The position numbers were made by a program, and so were the translations under genes. A stretch of DNA of 40,396 nt from Chryseobacterium potabilaquae. Its GTDB lineage: Bacteria > Bacteroidota > Bacteroidia > Flavobacteriales > Weeksellaceae. Each line of letters starts with the position of its first letter. Position 1 is the first letter of the stretch. This document shows, piece by piece, positions 28,365 to 35,489 of this stretch. The stretch is taken from assembly GCF_902728265.1 (NCBI RefSeq), contig NZ_CACVBR010000035.1, positions 1 to 40,396 on the forward strand. The letters run 5' to 3'. A model generated the notes under the pieces. That model had not been told where the DNA came from. It worked only from the letters and a program-made list of their open reading frames with translations, and ran no database searches.

Positions 28365-28411
28365 ATGTAAAATATGATAATTTACTTATTGATTTTATTA
28401 ATATTTTACAT
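28365..28411. repeat. 11-bp perfect inverted repeat upstream of the Crp/Fnr gene
   Basis: ATGTAAAATAT (28365-28375) and ATATTTTACAT (28401-28411) are separated by 25 bases. The right arm ends 40 bases before the ATG at 28452. It could be an operator, or a weak AT-rich hairpin ending the DUF763 transcript (no T-tract follows). Confidence 0.5.
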
Positions 28412-28451
28412 GAATACTCCAATAAATACTTTATTTTTAGAGAAATAAAAT

Positions 28452-29051
28452 ATGTGTTTGATGAGTTATAAAGCCTTGGACATTTGTTATAATTTTTCAT
28501 TTTTTTTACCTGAAGAACTTGATGAAATATTTCACGCTCACGAAAAAGTGACATTTCAAAAAGGAGATTTCATTCTTGAGGAAGGAAAAACCGCAAACGA
28601 ATATTATATTCTGGAAAAAGGTTTGGTCCGTTCATTTGTAAATGATTTTAGTGGAAATGAGGTTACCACCCATTTTTTTGTGGAAAATGAGGTGATTATT
28701 GAGGTTTCTTCTCTTTTTCAAAGAATTCCAACACAAGAAAATATTGTCTGCATAACAGATTGTGAATGTTGGAAATTTAATTTCGAAACTTTTCAGAATT
28801 TATTTCATAAAATCCCTAATCTAAGAGAATGGGGGAGAGCTTGGATGTCACATCAACTTTTTGTTTACAAGCAACGTTCTGTAGAAATGTTTACTCTTTC
28901 AGCAACAAAAAGATATCTGAATCTTTTGGAACAAAAACCTCACGTTATTCAGTGTGCTCCCCTAAAACAAATTGCTTCATATCTCGGTGTTACAGATACT
29001 TCTTTGAGTAGAATTCGTAAAGAATTGGTTTCACATCCAAAGAAAAACTAA
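28452..29051 (+). CDS. Crp/Fnr family transcriptional regulator
   Basis: A 199-residue cytosolic DNA-binding protein. The N-terminal cyclic-nucleotide-binding-type beta-barrel (about 20-115; KGDFILEEGKTANEYYILEKG) is followed by a dimerisation helix and a C-terminal helix-turn-helix (LKQIASYLGVTDTSLSRIRKE, about 167-187). The phosphate-binding GE...RSA motif of true cAMP receptors is not visible and there is no FNR cysteine cluster, so the signal is unknown. ATG at 28452 was taken; an in-frame ATG three codons later would also do. It heads a run of co-directional genes, and a Crp/Fnr-shaped palindrome lies 3 bases after its stop, so local control of the downstream genes is plausible. Confidence 0.9.
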   Translation: MCLMSYKALDICYNFSFFLPEELDEIFHAHEKVTFQKGDFILEEGKTANEYYILEKGLVRSFVNDFSGNEVTTHFFVENEVIIEVSSLFQRIPTQENIVCITDCECWKFNFETFQNLFHKIPNLREWGRAWMSHQLFVYKQRSVEMFTLSATKRYLNLLEQKPHVIQCAPLKQIASYLGVTDTSLSRIRKELVSHPKKN

Positions 29052-29054
29052 ATC

Positions 29055-29068
29055 TTGTCTTATGACAA
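29055..29068. promoter_or_regulatory. Candidate Crp/Fnr-type operator TTGTC-TTAT-GACAA
   Basis: A perfect 5+5 palindrome with a 4-base spacer, TTGTCTTATGACAA, the same geometry as FNR/DNR-type boxes (TTGAT-N4-ATCAA). It sits between the regulator gene and the VOC gene, 59 bases before the latter's ATG. A TANNTTTG match (TAATTTTG) at 29091-29098 lies just downstream and may be the -7 element. Confidence 0.45.
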
Positions 29069-29127
29069 GTAGATTCTCATAACAACTAGGTAATTTTGAG
29101 TAAAAGTTTAACACTAATAGTTGCAAA

Positions 29128-29538
29128 ATGGGAATCAATCAAATCTATGTAAATCTTCCTGTAAAAGATATCCTGGAAACGAAAGAGTTTTGGGCTAAAC
29201 TCGGGTTTTCTATCAATGATAAATTTTCAGATGAAAATGCAATTTGTGTGATAATGAAAGAAGACCAGATCTATGCCATGTTTTTGAAAGAAGAATATTT
29301 TCAAACCTTCATCAATAAACCAATTGCGAAGGGAAATACCACACAGGTCTTTTTCGCAATTGGGGTAGATAGTCGTGAAGAAGTTGATCAACTCGTGAAA
29401 ATTGCCCTTGAAAATGGAGGTTTACAATACGAGGAACCTCAAGATTATGGATGGATGTATCAAAATTCATTTTTGGATTTAAATGGTCATGGATGGGGAA
29501 TAACCTATTCTGATATTTCTCAACTTCCTGAAGAATAA
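29128..29538 (+). CDS. VOC family (glyoxalase/bleomycin-resistance-like) protein
   Basis: A 136-residue single vicinal-oxygen-chelate protein, made of two beta-alpha-beta-beta-beta units. Visible: YVNLPVKDILETKEFWAKLGF at the N terminus and the C-terminal FLDLNGHGWGI, typical of glyoxalase-like or antibiotic-binding dimers. Substrate and metal dependence are unknown. It is the first gene after the Crp/Fnr gene and the candidate operator, and is probably co-transcribed with the DinB-like gene (81-base gap). Confidence 0.85.
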   Translation: MGINQIYVNLPVKDILETKEFWAKLGFSINDKFSDENAICVIMKEDQIYAMFLKEEYFQTFINKPIAKGNTTQVFFAIGVDSREEVDQLVKIALENGGLQYEEPQDYGWMYQNSFLDLNGHGWGITYSDISQLPEE

Positions 29539-29550
29539 AGGGTAATCAAA

Positions 29551-29568
29551 GGTTTTGCACACAAAACC
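29551..29568. repeat. Small hairpin GGTTTTG-CACA-CAAAACC
   Basis: A perfect 7-bp stem with a 4-base loop, 13 bases after the VOC stop codon. No T-tract follows, so it is not a clear terminator; it may be an mRNA-stabilising hairpin or a site. Confidence 0.35.
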
Positions 29569-29619
29569 GGTACCATAGAGTCTGCAGTATATTAAATGTA
29601 AAATATTAATTCAAACAAA

Positions 29620-30144
29620 ATGGACACACCAAAATCAAAAAAATTAGACATTATTATTCCTGCTTTTAGAGGCCATAGTCAGAACTTTTTGATGGCTCTT
29701 GACGGAATTTCGGAGGATGATGCAGTGAAAAGAGTGGAAGGAAGAACCAATCATATCGTTTGGATGGTGGGGAATTTCCTAGATATGCGTTATGCTATGG
29801 GGAATATACTCGGGCTTCAAGAAGAATTTGAGTATAAAGATTTTTTCTTTCAAGGGAAAGCGTTGGATGAAAATTTACATTATCCTTCTTTGCAAAACCT
29901 GAAGGCTGATTTTCATAAAATTTCACCTTTGGTATATCAAAAGTTACTTGAAGTTTCAGATGATGAACTAGATAAAGCTTTTCCTATGGGAATGAATATT
30001 GAATTTTTTCCCGAGACTGTCTTGAATTTTATAGGAATGTGTATCGGTCGTGAAGATTATCTATGCGGACAAATTGGGTTGATGAGAAGAATTTTTGGAT
30101 ATGAAGGAATGAAATATGATTTTGATAAAGATTTAAAATACTAA
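29620..30144 (+). CDS. DinB-like superfamily protein with incomplete metal site
   Basis: A 174-residue four-helix-bundle protein of the DinB/YfiT type. Helix 2 has NHIVWMVGNFLDMR (His45), and the C-terminal helix has GREDYLCGQIGLMRRIFGY, which matches the family's usual H-E-x-Y-H-x-GQ-x-GLLRR pattern except that the histidines are replaced. Family members are often thiol-dependent metalloenzymes; loss of these ligands makes metal binding doubtful here. It ends 3 bases before the hydrolase ATG, so the two are probably translated together. Confidence 0.8.
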   Translation: MDTPKSKKLDIIIPAFRGHSQNFLMALDGISEDDAVKRVEGRTNHIVWMVGNFLDMRYAMGNILGLQEEFEYKDFFFQGKALDENLHYPSLQNLKADFHKISPLVYQKLLEVSDDELDKAFPMGMNIEFFPETVLNFIGMCIGREDYLCGQIGLMRRIFGYEGMKYDFDKDLKY

Positions 30145-30147
30145 CCC

Positions 30148-30924
30148 ATGAATCAAGTTGATAAAGGCTTTAAGTATGGTAACGGAATTCAGATGTACTA
30201 TGAAATTTATGGCTCAGGAAAACCGTTGGTTTTAATTCATGGCGGAGGCTCTTCAATTGTATTTGATTTTAAAGAAGTTATTGAAAGATTGGAAAATCAG
30301 TTTCAGTTGATTGGTATTGATTTGCAAAATCATGGAAGATCTGAACATCGTGATATTCCGGAAACATTTGAACAGGATGCTCATGATGTAATAGCTGTTT
30401 TAAAAGAACTAGACATTAAGAAAGCTTCCTTTTGGGGATTTAGTAACGGAGGAAATACGGTGATGCAAATTGCACATCTTTATCCTGATGCTGTTGATAA
30501 ACTTATCGTAGCATCGTCATTTTTTAAAAGAACAGGAATGATAGACGGTTTTTTTGAAAGTATGCAAGATGCCACATTAGAATCTATGCCCGAAGCGCTT
30601 AAAATTAATTTTCTAAACCTAAATCCTGATTTTTCAAGGTTGGAAAATCTTTTTGATAAAGATAGTAAAAGAATGCAAACATTTGAAGACTGGGATGAAT
30701 CCATTCTGAAGTCTATTAAATCTCCAACACTATTTATGGCAGGGGATAAAGATGTTATGAAACCTGAACATGTGGTTGAAATGTGGCGCTTAGTAGAAGA
30801 TTCACACCTATTAATTGTCCCGGCGACTCATGGTTCTTACATGATGAGTGATTTAGAGGGGACTATTGATGAAGACTTAATAGACTCGACAGTTAATGAG
30901 GTAAAGAAATTTCTAAATATTTAA
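30148..30924 (+). CDS. Alpha/beta hydrolase
   Basis: A 258-residue cytosolic alpha/beta-hydrolase. Oxyanion-hole motif HGGGSS (31-36), nucleophile elbow GFSNGG (Ser99), likely acid Asp202 in AGDKD and likely base His228 in PATHGSYM. No signal peptide. The ester or other substrate cannot be told. It starts 3 bases after the DinB-like gene; the VOC-like gene behind it is 74 bases away. Confidence 0.9.
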   Translation: MNQVDKGFKYGNGIQMYYEIYGSGKPLVLIHGGGSSIVFDFKEVIERLENQFQLIGIDLQNHGRSEHRDIPETFEQDAHDVIAVLKELDIKKASFWGFSNGGNTVMQIAHLYPDAVDKLIVASSFFKRTGMIDGFFESMQDATLESMPEALKINFLNLNPDFSRLENLFDKDSKRMQTFEDWDESILKSIKSPTLFMAGDKDVMKPEHVVEMWRLVEDSHLLIVPATHGSYMMSDLEGTIDEDLIDSTVNEVKKFLNI

Positions 30925-30998
30925 TGAGAATAGGTTGCTATACCCACTCAATATATTTCATTATAAAATAATTAATCATAAATATTAAAATAACGATC

Positions 30999-31430
30999 AT
31001 GGCTAAATTAAATCCATACTTGAATTTTGATGGAAAAGCTGAAGAAGCTTTCAACTTTTACAAATCGGTATTTGGGGGAGAATTTCTTGGAGAAATTCAT
31101 AAAATGGGAAATGCACCAGGAACTGAAAACTTATCCGATGAAGAAAAGAACAGGGTGATGCATATTGCATTACCTATAGGAAATGACTTGTTAATGGCTT
31201 CGGATATTGTACCTAGCTTTGGACAGAATCTTAAAGTGGGTAATAATAACTACGTTTCTATTTTCCCGGAATCAAAACAAGAAGCAGATAGGCTTTTTAA
31301 AGGACTTTCCGAAGGTGGAAATATAGAAATGCCTATTGAGGATCAGTTTTGGGGTGATTATTTTGGAAGCTTTCAAGATAAATATGGTGTTCATTGGATG
31401 GTGAATTATAATGAAGAATACACAAAATAA
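30999..31430 (+). CDS. PhnB-like VOC family protein
   Basis: A 143-residue single-domain protein of the PhnB/3-demethylubiquinone-methyltransferase-like VOC group: NPYLNFDGKAEEAFNFYKSVFGG at the N terminus, LPIGNDLLMASD in the middle and WGDYFGSFQDKYGVHWMVNY at the C terminus. Function is unknown in most bacteria. It is closed by a strong terminator at 31455-31490. Confidence 0.9.
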   Translation: MAKLNPYLNFDGKAEEAFNFYKSVFGGEFLGEIHKMGNAPGTENLSDEEKNRVMHIALPIGNDLLMASDIVPSFGQNLKVGNNNYVSIFPESKQEADRLFKGLSEGGNIEMPIEDQFWGDYFGSFQDKYGVHWMVNYNEEYTK

Positions 31431-31454
31431 TCTTATATTTAAACTAAATTATAG

Positions 31455-31490
31455 AAAGGGGTAGCAATATGGATGAGCTACCCTTTTATT
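31455..31490 (+). terminator. Rho-independent terminator after the PhnB-like gene
   Basis: An 11-bp stem (AAAGGGGTAGC 31455-31465 with GCTACCCTTTT 31477-31487, one G-U pair), an 11-base loop and a T-rich tail. An in-frame ATG at 31473 falls inside the loop, which argues against that ATG as the start of the next gene. Confidence 0.8.
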
Positions 31491-31511
31491 CCACTATTAA
31501 AAATAAAGTAT

Positions 31512-31925
31512 ATGGAACCTATTAAAATTGATATTACTATTTTGGCCCCTGTCCAAAAAACATGGGATTATTTTAATGAGCCCAGGCATATTACAAAGTG
31601 GAATTTTGCTCATGAATCATGGCAATGTCCGGCATCTGAGAATGATTTGAGATTGGGTGGGAAATTCAAACATCGAATGGAGGCTAAAGATAAAAGTTTT
31701 GGATTTGATTTTGAAGGAATATATGATGAAATTATTACCCATAAGAAAATCAAGTATCATATGGAAGATGGACGAAAAGTTGAAATAACTTTTGAGAAAT
31801 TGGATGATAATACAACAAAAGTTACGGAAGTGTTCGACCCGGAAAAACAAAACTCTTTAGAGATGCAAAGAGAGGGATGGTATGCTATTCTTGATAATTT
31901 TCATAAATATGTTGAAAATCACTAA
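31512..31925 (+). CDS. SRPBCC (AHSA1-like) domain protein
   Basis: A 137-residue START/Bet v1-like protein with a hydrophobic ligand pocket. Typical features: ITILAPVQKTWDYFNEPRHITKWN at the start, LRLGGKFKHRMEAKD in the middle, and a C-terminal helix WYAILDNFHKYVE. The start at 31512 is preferred over an ATG at 31473 because the latter lies in the terminator loop and would add 13 residues absent from the family. The ligand or partner is unknown. Two more SRPBCC genes lie 2-3 kb downstream. Confidence 0.85.
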   Translation: MEPIKIDITILAPVQKTWDYFNEPRHITKWNFAHESWQCPASENDLRLGGKFKHRMEAKDKSFGFDFEGIYDEIITHKKIKYHMEDGRKVEITFEKLDDNTTKVTEVFDPEKQNSLEMQREGWYAILDNFHKYVENH

Positions 31926-31957
31926 TCTCCCTTACTGTTATGATAAACTTAATAATA

Positions 31958-32215
31958 ATGGCGAAATGTTTGAGCTCTATTTGTGACGTTAATCATAATA
32001 GAAAAGAAGATTTTTTGAAAGGAGTAATTGCCTTGCCGGCAAGGAGAGCTTTGGAAAAAGAAAAAATAGATTCTTTGGAAAAACTCTCAGATTATTCTGA
32101 AAAAGAGATTATTCAGTTTCACGGCGTAGGTAGGTATACCATTGAAAAACTAAAGATGTATATGAAAGAACATAATGTCTCTTTTAAAACAGAAAAATTT
32201 ATAAATAAACAATAA
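31958..32215 (+). CDS. Small helix-hairpin-helix protein (RNA polymerase alpha-CTD-like)
   Basis: An 85-residue protein whose centre (LPARRALEKEKIDSLEKLSDYS, then FHGVGRYTIEKLKMYM) matches the HhH/alpha-CTD-like fold of small DNA-binding or 'DNA-binding protein' annotations. It has an N-terminal pair of cysteines (CLSSIC). Start 31958 gives MAKCLSS; an upstream in-frame ATG at 31940 would add six hydrophobic residues. Probable role: nucleic-acid binding, inferred from the fold only. Confidence 0.7.
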   Translation: MAKCLSSICDVNHNRKEDFLKGVIALPARRALEKEKIDSLEKLSDYSEKEIIQFHGVGRYTIEKLKMYMKEHNVSFKTEKFINKQ

Positions 32216-32256
32216 CCTATATATTGAGGTAATTTATAAAACTTAAATTATAGCGT

Positions 32257-33123
32257 ATGAATAACGATATTTTTCCATGCCTTTGGTACGATGGAAATGC
32301 AAAAGAATCTGCTGAATTCTACTGTGAAATATTTGATGGACAAATCACTGCCGACACACCCGTTGTAATGAATATTGAATTGTTTGGACAAAAGCTTATG
32401 TTGTTGAATGGGGGCCCTCATTTCACAAAAAATGCCTCAGTTTCTTTGATGGTGATTTGTGAAACAGAAGAGGAAGTACAAAATTATTGGGATAAACTAT
32501 TTGATGGAGGAATGATTTTAATGCCTTTGGACTCTTATTCTTGGAGTAAAAAATATGGATGGATTCAGGATAAATATGGCGTTACGTGGCAAATTTTTTT
32601 AGGAGAAAAGTTGACCAGCCAAAAAATAATCCCAACATTAATGTTTATTCATAAAAACAATGGAAAAGCATTGGAAGCGATGGAGCTGTACACGAAAACG
32701 TTTCCCAATTCTAAAATAGGAAATATATTGAGATATGGAGACGGAAGTGAAGGACACCCTATTTCTGAACCTGCTGAAAACATTCAGCATGCCCATTTTG
32801 AAATTGATGGGTATAGCTTATTTTGTATGGATAATTCTTATGATCATGCATTTGATTTCAATGAAGGAATTTCAATGGTAGTAATGACGGATGATCAGGA
32901 ACAGACAGATCGCTATTGGAATATATTGACTTCAGATGGGGGAAGAGAAAGTATGTGTGGCTGGCTTAAAGATAAGTTTGGATTTAGCTGGCAAATTGTT
33001 CCTAAAAGGTTAATTCAGCTAATGAGTGATTCAGATCCACTAAAAGCACAAAAAGTCGTCCAAGCGATGATGAAAATGCAGAAAATTATCATTAGGGATT
33101 TAGAGAAAGCGTATTCTTCTTAG
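32257..33123 (+). CDS. Tandem PhnB-like VOC protein
   Basis: A 288-residue protein with two PhnB-like VOC units: residues about 1-120 (FPCLWYDGNAKESAEFYCEIF ... WIQDKYGVTWQIFLGE) and about 125-260 (PTLMFIHKNNGKALEAMELYTKTF ... WLKDKFGFSWQIVP). Each unit ends with the DK(Y/F)G(V/F)(T/S)WQI signature, so this is an internal duplication, normal for this subfamily. Often annotated as '3-demethylubiquinone-9 3-methyltransferase', a name without biochemical support. Co-directional with its neighbours. Confidence 0.9.
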   Translation: MNNDIFPCLWYDGNAKESAEFYCEIFDGQITADTPVVMNIELFGQKLMLLNGGPHFTKNASVSLMVICETEEEVQNYWDKLFDGGMILMPLDSYSWSKKYGWIQDKYGVTWQIFLGEKLTSQKIIPTLMFIHKNNGKALEAMELYTKTFPNSKIGNILRYGDGSEGHPISEPAENIQHAHFEIDGYSLFCMDNSYDHAFDFNEGISMVVMTDDQEQTDRYWNILTSDGGRESMCGWLKDKFGFSWQIVPKRLIQLMSDSDPLKAQKVVQAMMKMQKIIIRDLEKAYSS

Positions 33124-33166
33124 GTTTTCGGCTTAGTGTTTGATGCTATTTAGAAAAGATTTGCTT

Positions 33167-34000
33167 ATGAAAACACAGAACAAGTCAGAATCCAAGTCAA
33201 AAGTCCCTAAAGAGGGAGTATTCCCTGAAATTATTCGTGAAAATTATATTGGAAGTCAAAAACTGAGTGGTAAAAAAGCATTAATTTCCGGAGGAGATAG
33301 CGGAATTGGTCAGGCAGTTGCCGTTCATTTTGCAAGAGAAGGAGCCGATATAGCTATCATTTATAAGGAAAATGATAAAGATGCAAAGGAAACCAAAAAA
33401 TTAGTAGAGAAAGAAGGCCCAAAATGTATTTTATTGAAAGGTGATATTTCAATGAAAACCTTCAGAACCGAATGCTTAAATAAAATTCGAAAAGAGTGGA
33501 AGGGATTAGATATTTTGGTTAATAATGCGGGAGTTCAATTTCCCAAAAATAAAATTGAAAATATCTCGGACAAACAAATCCAACAAACATTCAATATTAA
33601 TATCATTTCAATGATTGCCCTTACAAGAGATTGTATATCACTACTTAAAAAGGGAGGAAGGATCATCTGTACAACATCAGTAACTGCGTATCGAGGAAGT
33701 GATCATCTTATAGATTATTCATCAACAAAGGGTGCTATCACAACATTTATTCGTTCTTTAGCGGTAAATTTAGCTGAAAGAAAAATCCTTGTGAACGGAG
33801 TGGCTCCCGGACCTATTTGGACGCCTCTTGTAAAAGAAACTTTTGAAAATCTTTCTACATTTGGAAAAGATAATCCATTAAAAAGGGCAGGACAGCCATC
33901 GGAGGTAGCTCCAGCCTATGTTTTTCTAGCTTCGGAAGATTCTAGTTTTATTACAGGAGAAATCATTCATGTGAACGGAGGGGATTTCGTAGGAGGTTAA
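33167..34000 (+). CDS. Short-chain dehydrogenase/reductase (YhdF/GSP39-like)
   Basis: A 277-residue classical SDR of the 'general stress protein 39' branch. Cofactor motif GGDSGIG (42-48), NNAG (119-122), catalytic Ser171, Tyr184 and Lys188 (YSSTK), and C-terminal GEIIHVNGGDFVGG. The 30-residue charged N-terminal extension is normal for this branch. Start: ATG at 33167 is preferred; TTG 33140 and ATG 33143 upstream are in frame and would add a few residues. The substrate is unknown. Confidence 0.9.
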   Translation: MKTQNKSESKSKVPKEGVFPEIIRENYIGSQKLSGKKALISGGDSGIGQAVAVHFAREGADIAIIYKENDKDAKETKKLVEKEGPKCILLKGDISMKTFRTECLNKIRKEWKGLDILVNNAGVQFPKNKIENISDKQIQQTFNINIISMIALTRDCISLLKKGGRIICTTSVTAYRGSDHLIDYSSTKGAITTFIRSLAVNLAERKILVNGVAPGPIWTPLVKETFENLSTFGKDNPLKRAGQPSEVAPAYVFLASEDSSFITGEIIHVNGGDFVGG

Positions 34001-34019
34001 TATGGTAATACTGATAACT

Positions 34020-34448
34020 ATGGAAACATTAATTTTTGAAATTCAAATACATGCATCTCCTGAAAAAGTATGGAGTATACTTTGGGATGATATTTCTTAT
34101 AGACAATGGACTACCGCTTTTACGGAAGGTTCATTTTATCAAGGGACATTGAAAGTAGGAAGTATAGTTAAGTTTTTTGATCCTCAGAACAATGGTATGT
34201 ACAGTAGGGTAGAGAAAAATATTCCCAATAAAGAAATGAAATTTTTACATCTTGGTGAAATTTATGATGGAGTAGAGGTTCCTCAAGATTGGGGTGAAGC
34301 AACAGAAGCGTATATATTGGAAGAAAATGAAGAGGGAACGTTGCTAAAAAGTAAAATTAATACCTCTGATGAATTTAAAGGTTTTTTTGAAGAAAAATTT
34401 CCAGTAGCATTAGAGATTGTGAAAAATCTTTCGGAAATTCAATTGTAA
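34020..34448 (+). CDS. SRPBCC domain protein, paralogue of the next gene
   Basis: A 142-residue START/AHSA1-like protein. The start at 34020 (METLIFEIQIHASPEKVWSIL) lines up exactly with the next gene (METLSYEKIIDAPLQRVWDAL). An upstream ATG at 34002 has AGGAGG five bases before it, but that hexamer is also the end of the SDR gene, so it may be chance. Ligand unknown. A hairpin terminator begins at its stop codon. Confidence 0.8.
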   Translation: METLIFEIQIHASPEKVWSILWDDISYRQWTTAFTEGSFYQGTLKVGSIVKFFDPQNNGMYSRVEKNIPNKEMKFLHLGEIYDGVEVPQDWGEATEAYILEENEEGTLLKSKINTSDEFKGFFEEKFPVALEIVKNLSEIQL

Positions 34449-34480
34449 AAATAGGTATTTAAAGACTTAAATCTATTTTT
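34447..34480 (+). terminator. AT-rich hairpin terminator
   Basis: AAAAATAG (34447-34454) pairs with CTATTTTT (34473-34480) and the inner ATTTAA pairs with TTAAAT around an AGAC loop, with a 2-base bulge. It overlaps the preceding stop codon. Confidence 0.55.
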
Positions 34481-34510
34481 GAATTAATGTCAATTGCAAA
34501 ATTTTAAAAT

Positions 34511-34954
34511 ATGGAAACATTATCTTATGAAAAAATAATTGATGCTCCCTTACAGAGAGTTTGGGATGCCCTGTGGGGAACTGAAACATATAGTGAATGG
34601 ACAAAATTTTTTGGTCCAGGATCTAGTATGAAATCAGATTGGAAAGTAGGAGGGAAAACGTATTTTGTGAATGCAGAAGGAGAAGGAATGGTATCTACGA
34701 TTGATACTTTGGATCAGCCTAACCAAATTATTTTTAAACATTTAGGAATGATCGATAAACAAGGAAATGAGGATACCCAAAGTAAAGAAGTTATGGAATG
34801 GAGCGGGTCATTTGAAAAATATATTTTAATAGATTTTGGAGGTAAAACTAAATTGCATGTTGAGGTCCAAACAGAAAAAGACTGGAAAGACCATATAGAT
34901 AAAGGATTTATAAAAGGATTGGAAGTTGTTAAAGAACTGGCTGAGAACTCATGA
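34511..34954 (+). CDS. SRPBCC domain protein
   Basis: A 147-residue START/AHSA1-like protein (IDAPLQRVWDALWGTETYSEWTKFF, WKVGGKTYFVNAEGEGM, C-terminal helix GFIKGLEVVKELAE). It is a diverged tandem paralogue of the gene before it. Its last four bases overlap the start of the DoxX-like gene (ATGA), so the two are translationally coupled; a soluble binder paired with a membrane protein may act in one pathway. Ligand unknown. Confidence 0.85.
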   Translation: METLSYEKIIDAPLQRVWDALWGTETYSEWTKFFGPGSSMKSDWKVGGKTYFVNAEGEGMVSTIDTLDQPNQIIFKHLGMIDKQGNEDTQSKEVMEWSGSFEKYILIDFGGKTKLHVEVQTEKDWKDHIDKGFIKGLEVVKELAENS

Positions 34955-35409
34955 AGTTATTAATCATTCTTTTTACAGCATTTATCCTAGCTTTATTGGG
35001 AACGAAAATTTTTCAGGGAAGCTGGGATTTTTTATATTCCGGAAACTTTGGAATGACGGTTTTTATCATATTTACAGGATTAGCACATTTTAAATTTCAA
35101 AAAGGAATGAAAATGATGATTCCCGATTTTATTCCTTATAAAATGTTTTGGGTATATTGTACAGGCTTTCTGGAAATTGCGGCAGGAATTGGCTTAATGA
35201 TTCCTTCAATTCGAGAACTAACGGCAATACTCCTAATTGTTTTTTTTATGTTGGTTTTTGTTGCTAATATAAACTCATCAAAGAAAAAAATTAATCTTTT
35301 CAAAGCAGATTTTTCTGGACCAGGAATGGATTATCTATACAAAGAAAGAATTCCTATGCAAATTATTTTGATAATTTGGACATGGTATTTTGGAATTTAC
35401 TTACACTAA
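34951..35409 (+). CDS. DoxX-like membrane protein
   Basis: A 152-residue inner-membrane protein with about four hydrophobic helices (near 1-20, 32-48, 68-85, 88-105) and one at the C terminus (133-150). FTGLAHFKFQKGMKMMIPDFIPYK followed by TGFLEIAAGIGLMIP is typical of the DoxX/DUF4267-like group. Function is inferred only; relatives are linked to redox or quinone chemistry in some species. It overlaps the SRPBCC gene by 4 bases. Confidence 0.8.
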   Translation: MKLLIILFTAFILALLGTKIFQGSWDFLYSGNFGMTVFIIFTGLAHFKFQKGMKMMIPDFIPYKMFWVYCTGFLEIAAGIGLMIPSIRELTAILLIVFFMLVFVANINSSKKKINLFKADFSGPGMDYLYKERIPMQIILIIWTWYFGIYLH

Positions 35410-35489
35410 ATTAAATATATATTTATGAGAAATAACTTATCTTTATTTTAAAAATAACCTTTATTGATAATTTAAATAAAACATGAGTT

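Noticed and set aside
28348..28554. Minus-strand open frame of 68 codons across the start of the Crp/Fnr gene.
   Set aside because: It overlaps a well-supported gene, is low-complexity AT-rich and has no recognisable family.
29551..29568. Hairpin GGTTTTG-CACA-CAAAACC as a terminator.
   Set aside because: No T-run follows and the DinB-like gene downstream appears to be in the same unit.
34002..34019. ATG 34002 with AGGAGG five bases upstream as the SRPBCC start.
   Set aside because: The hexamer is part of the SDR stop region; alignment with the tandem paralogue supports 34020. Kept as an alternative only.
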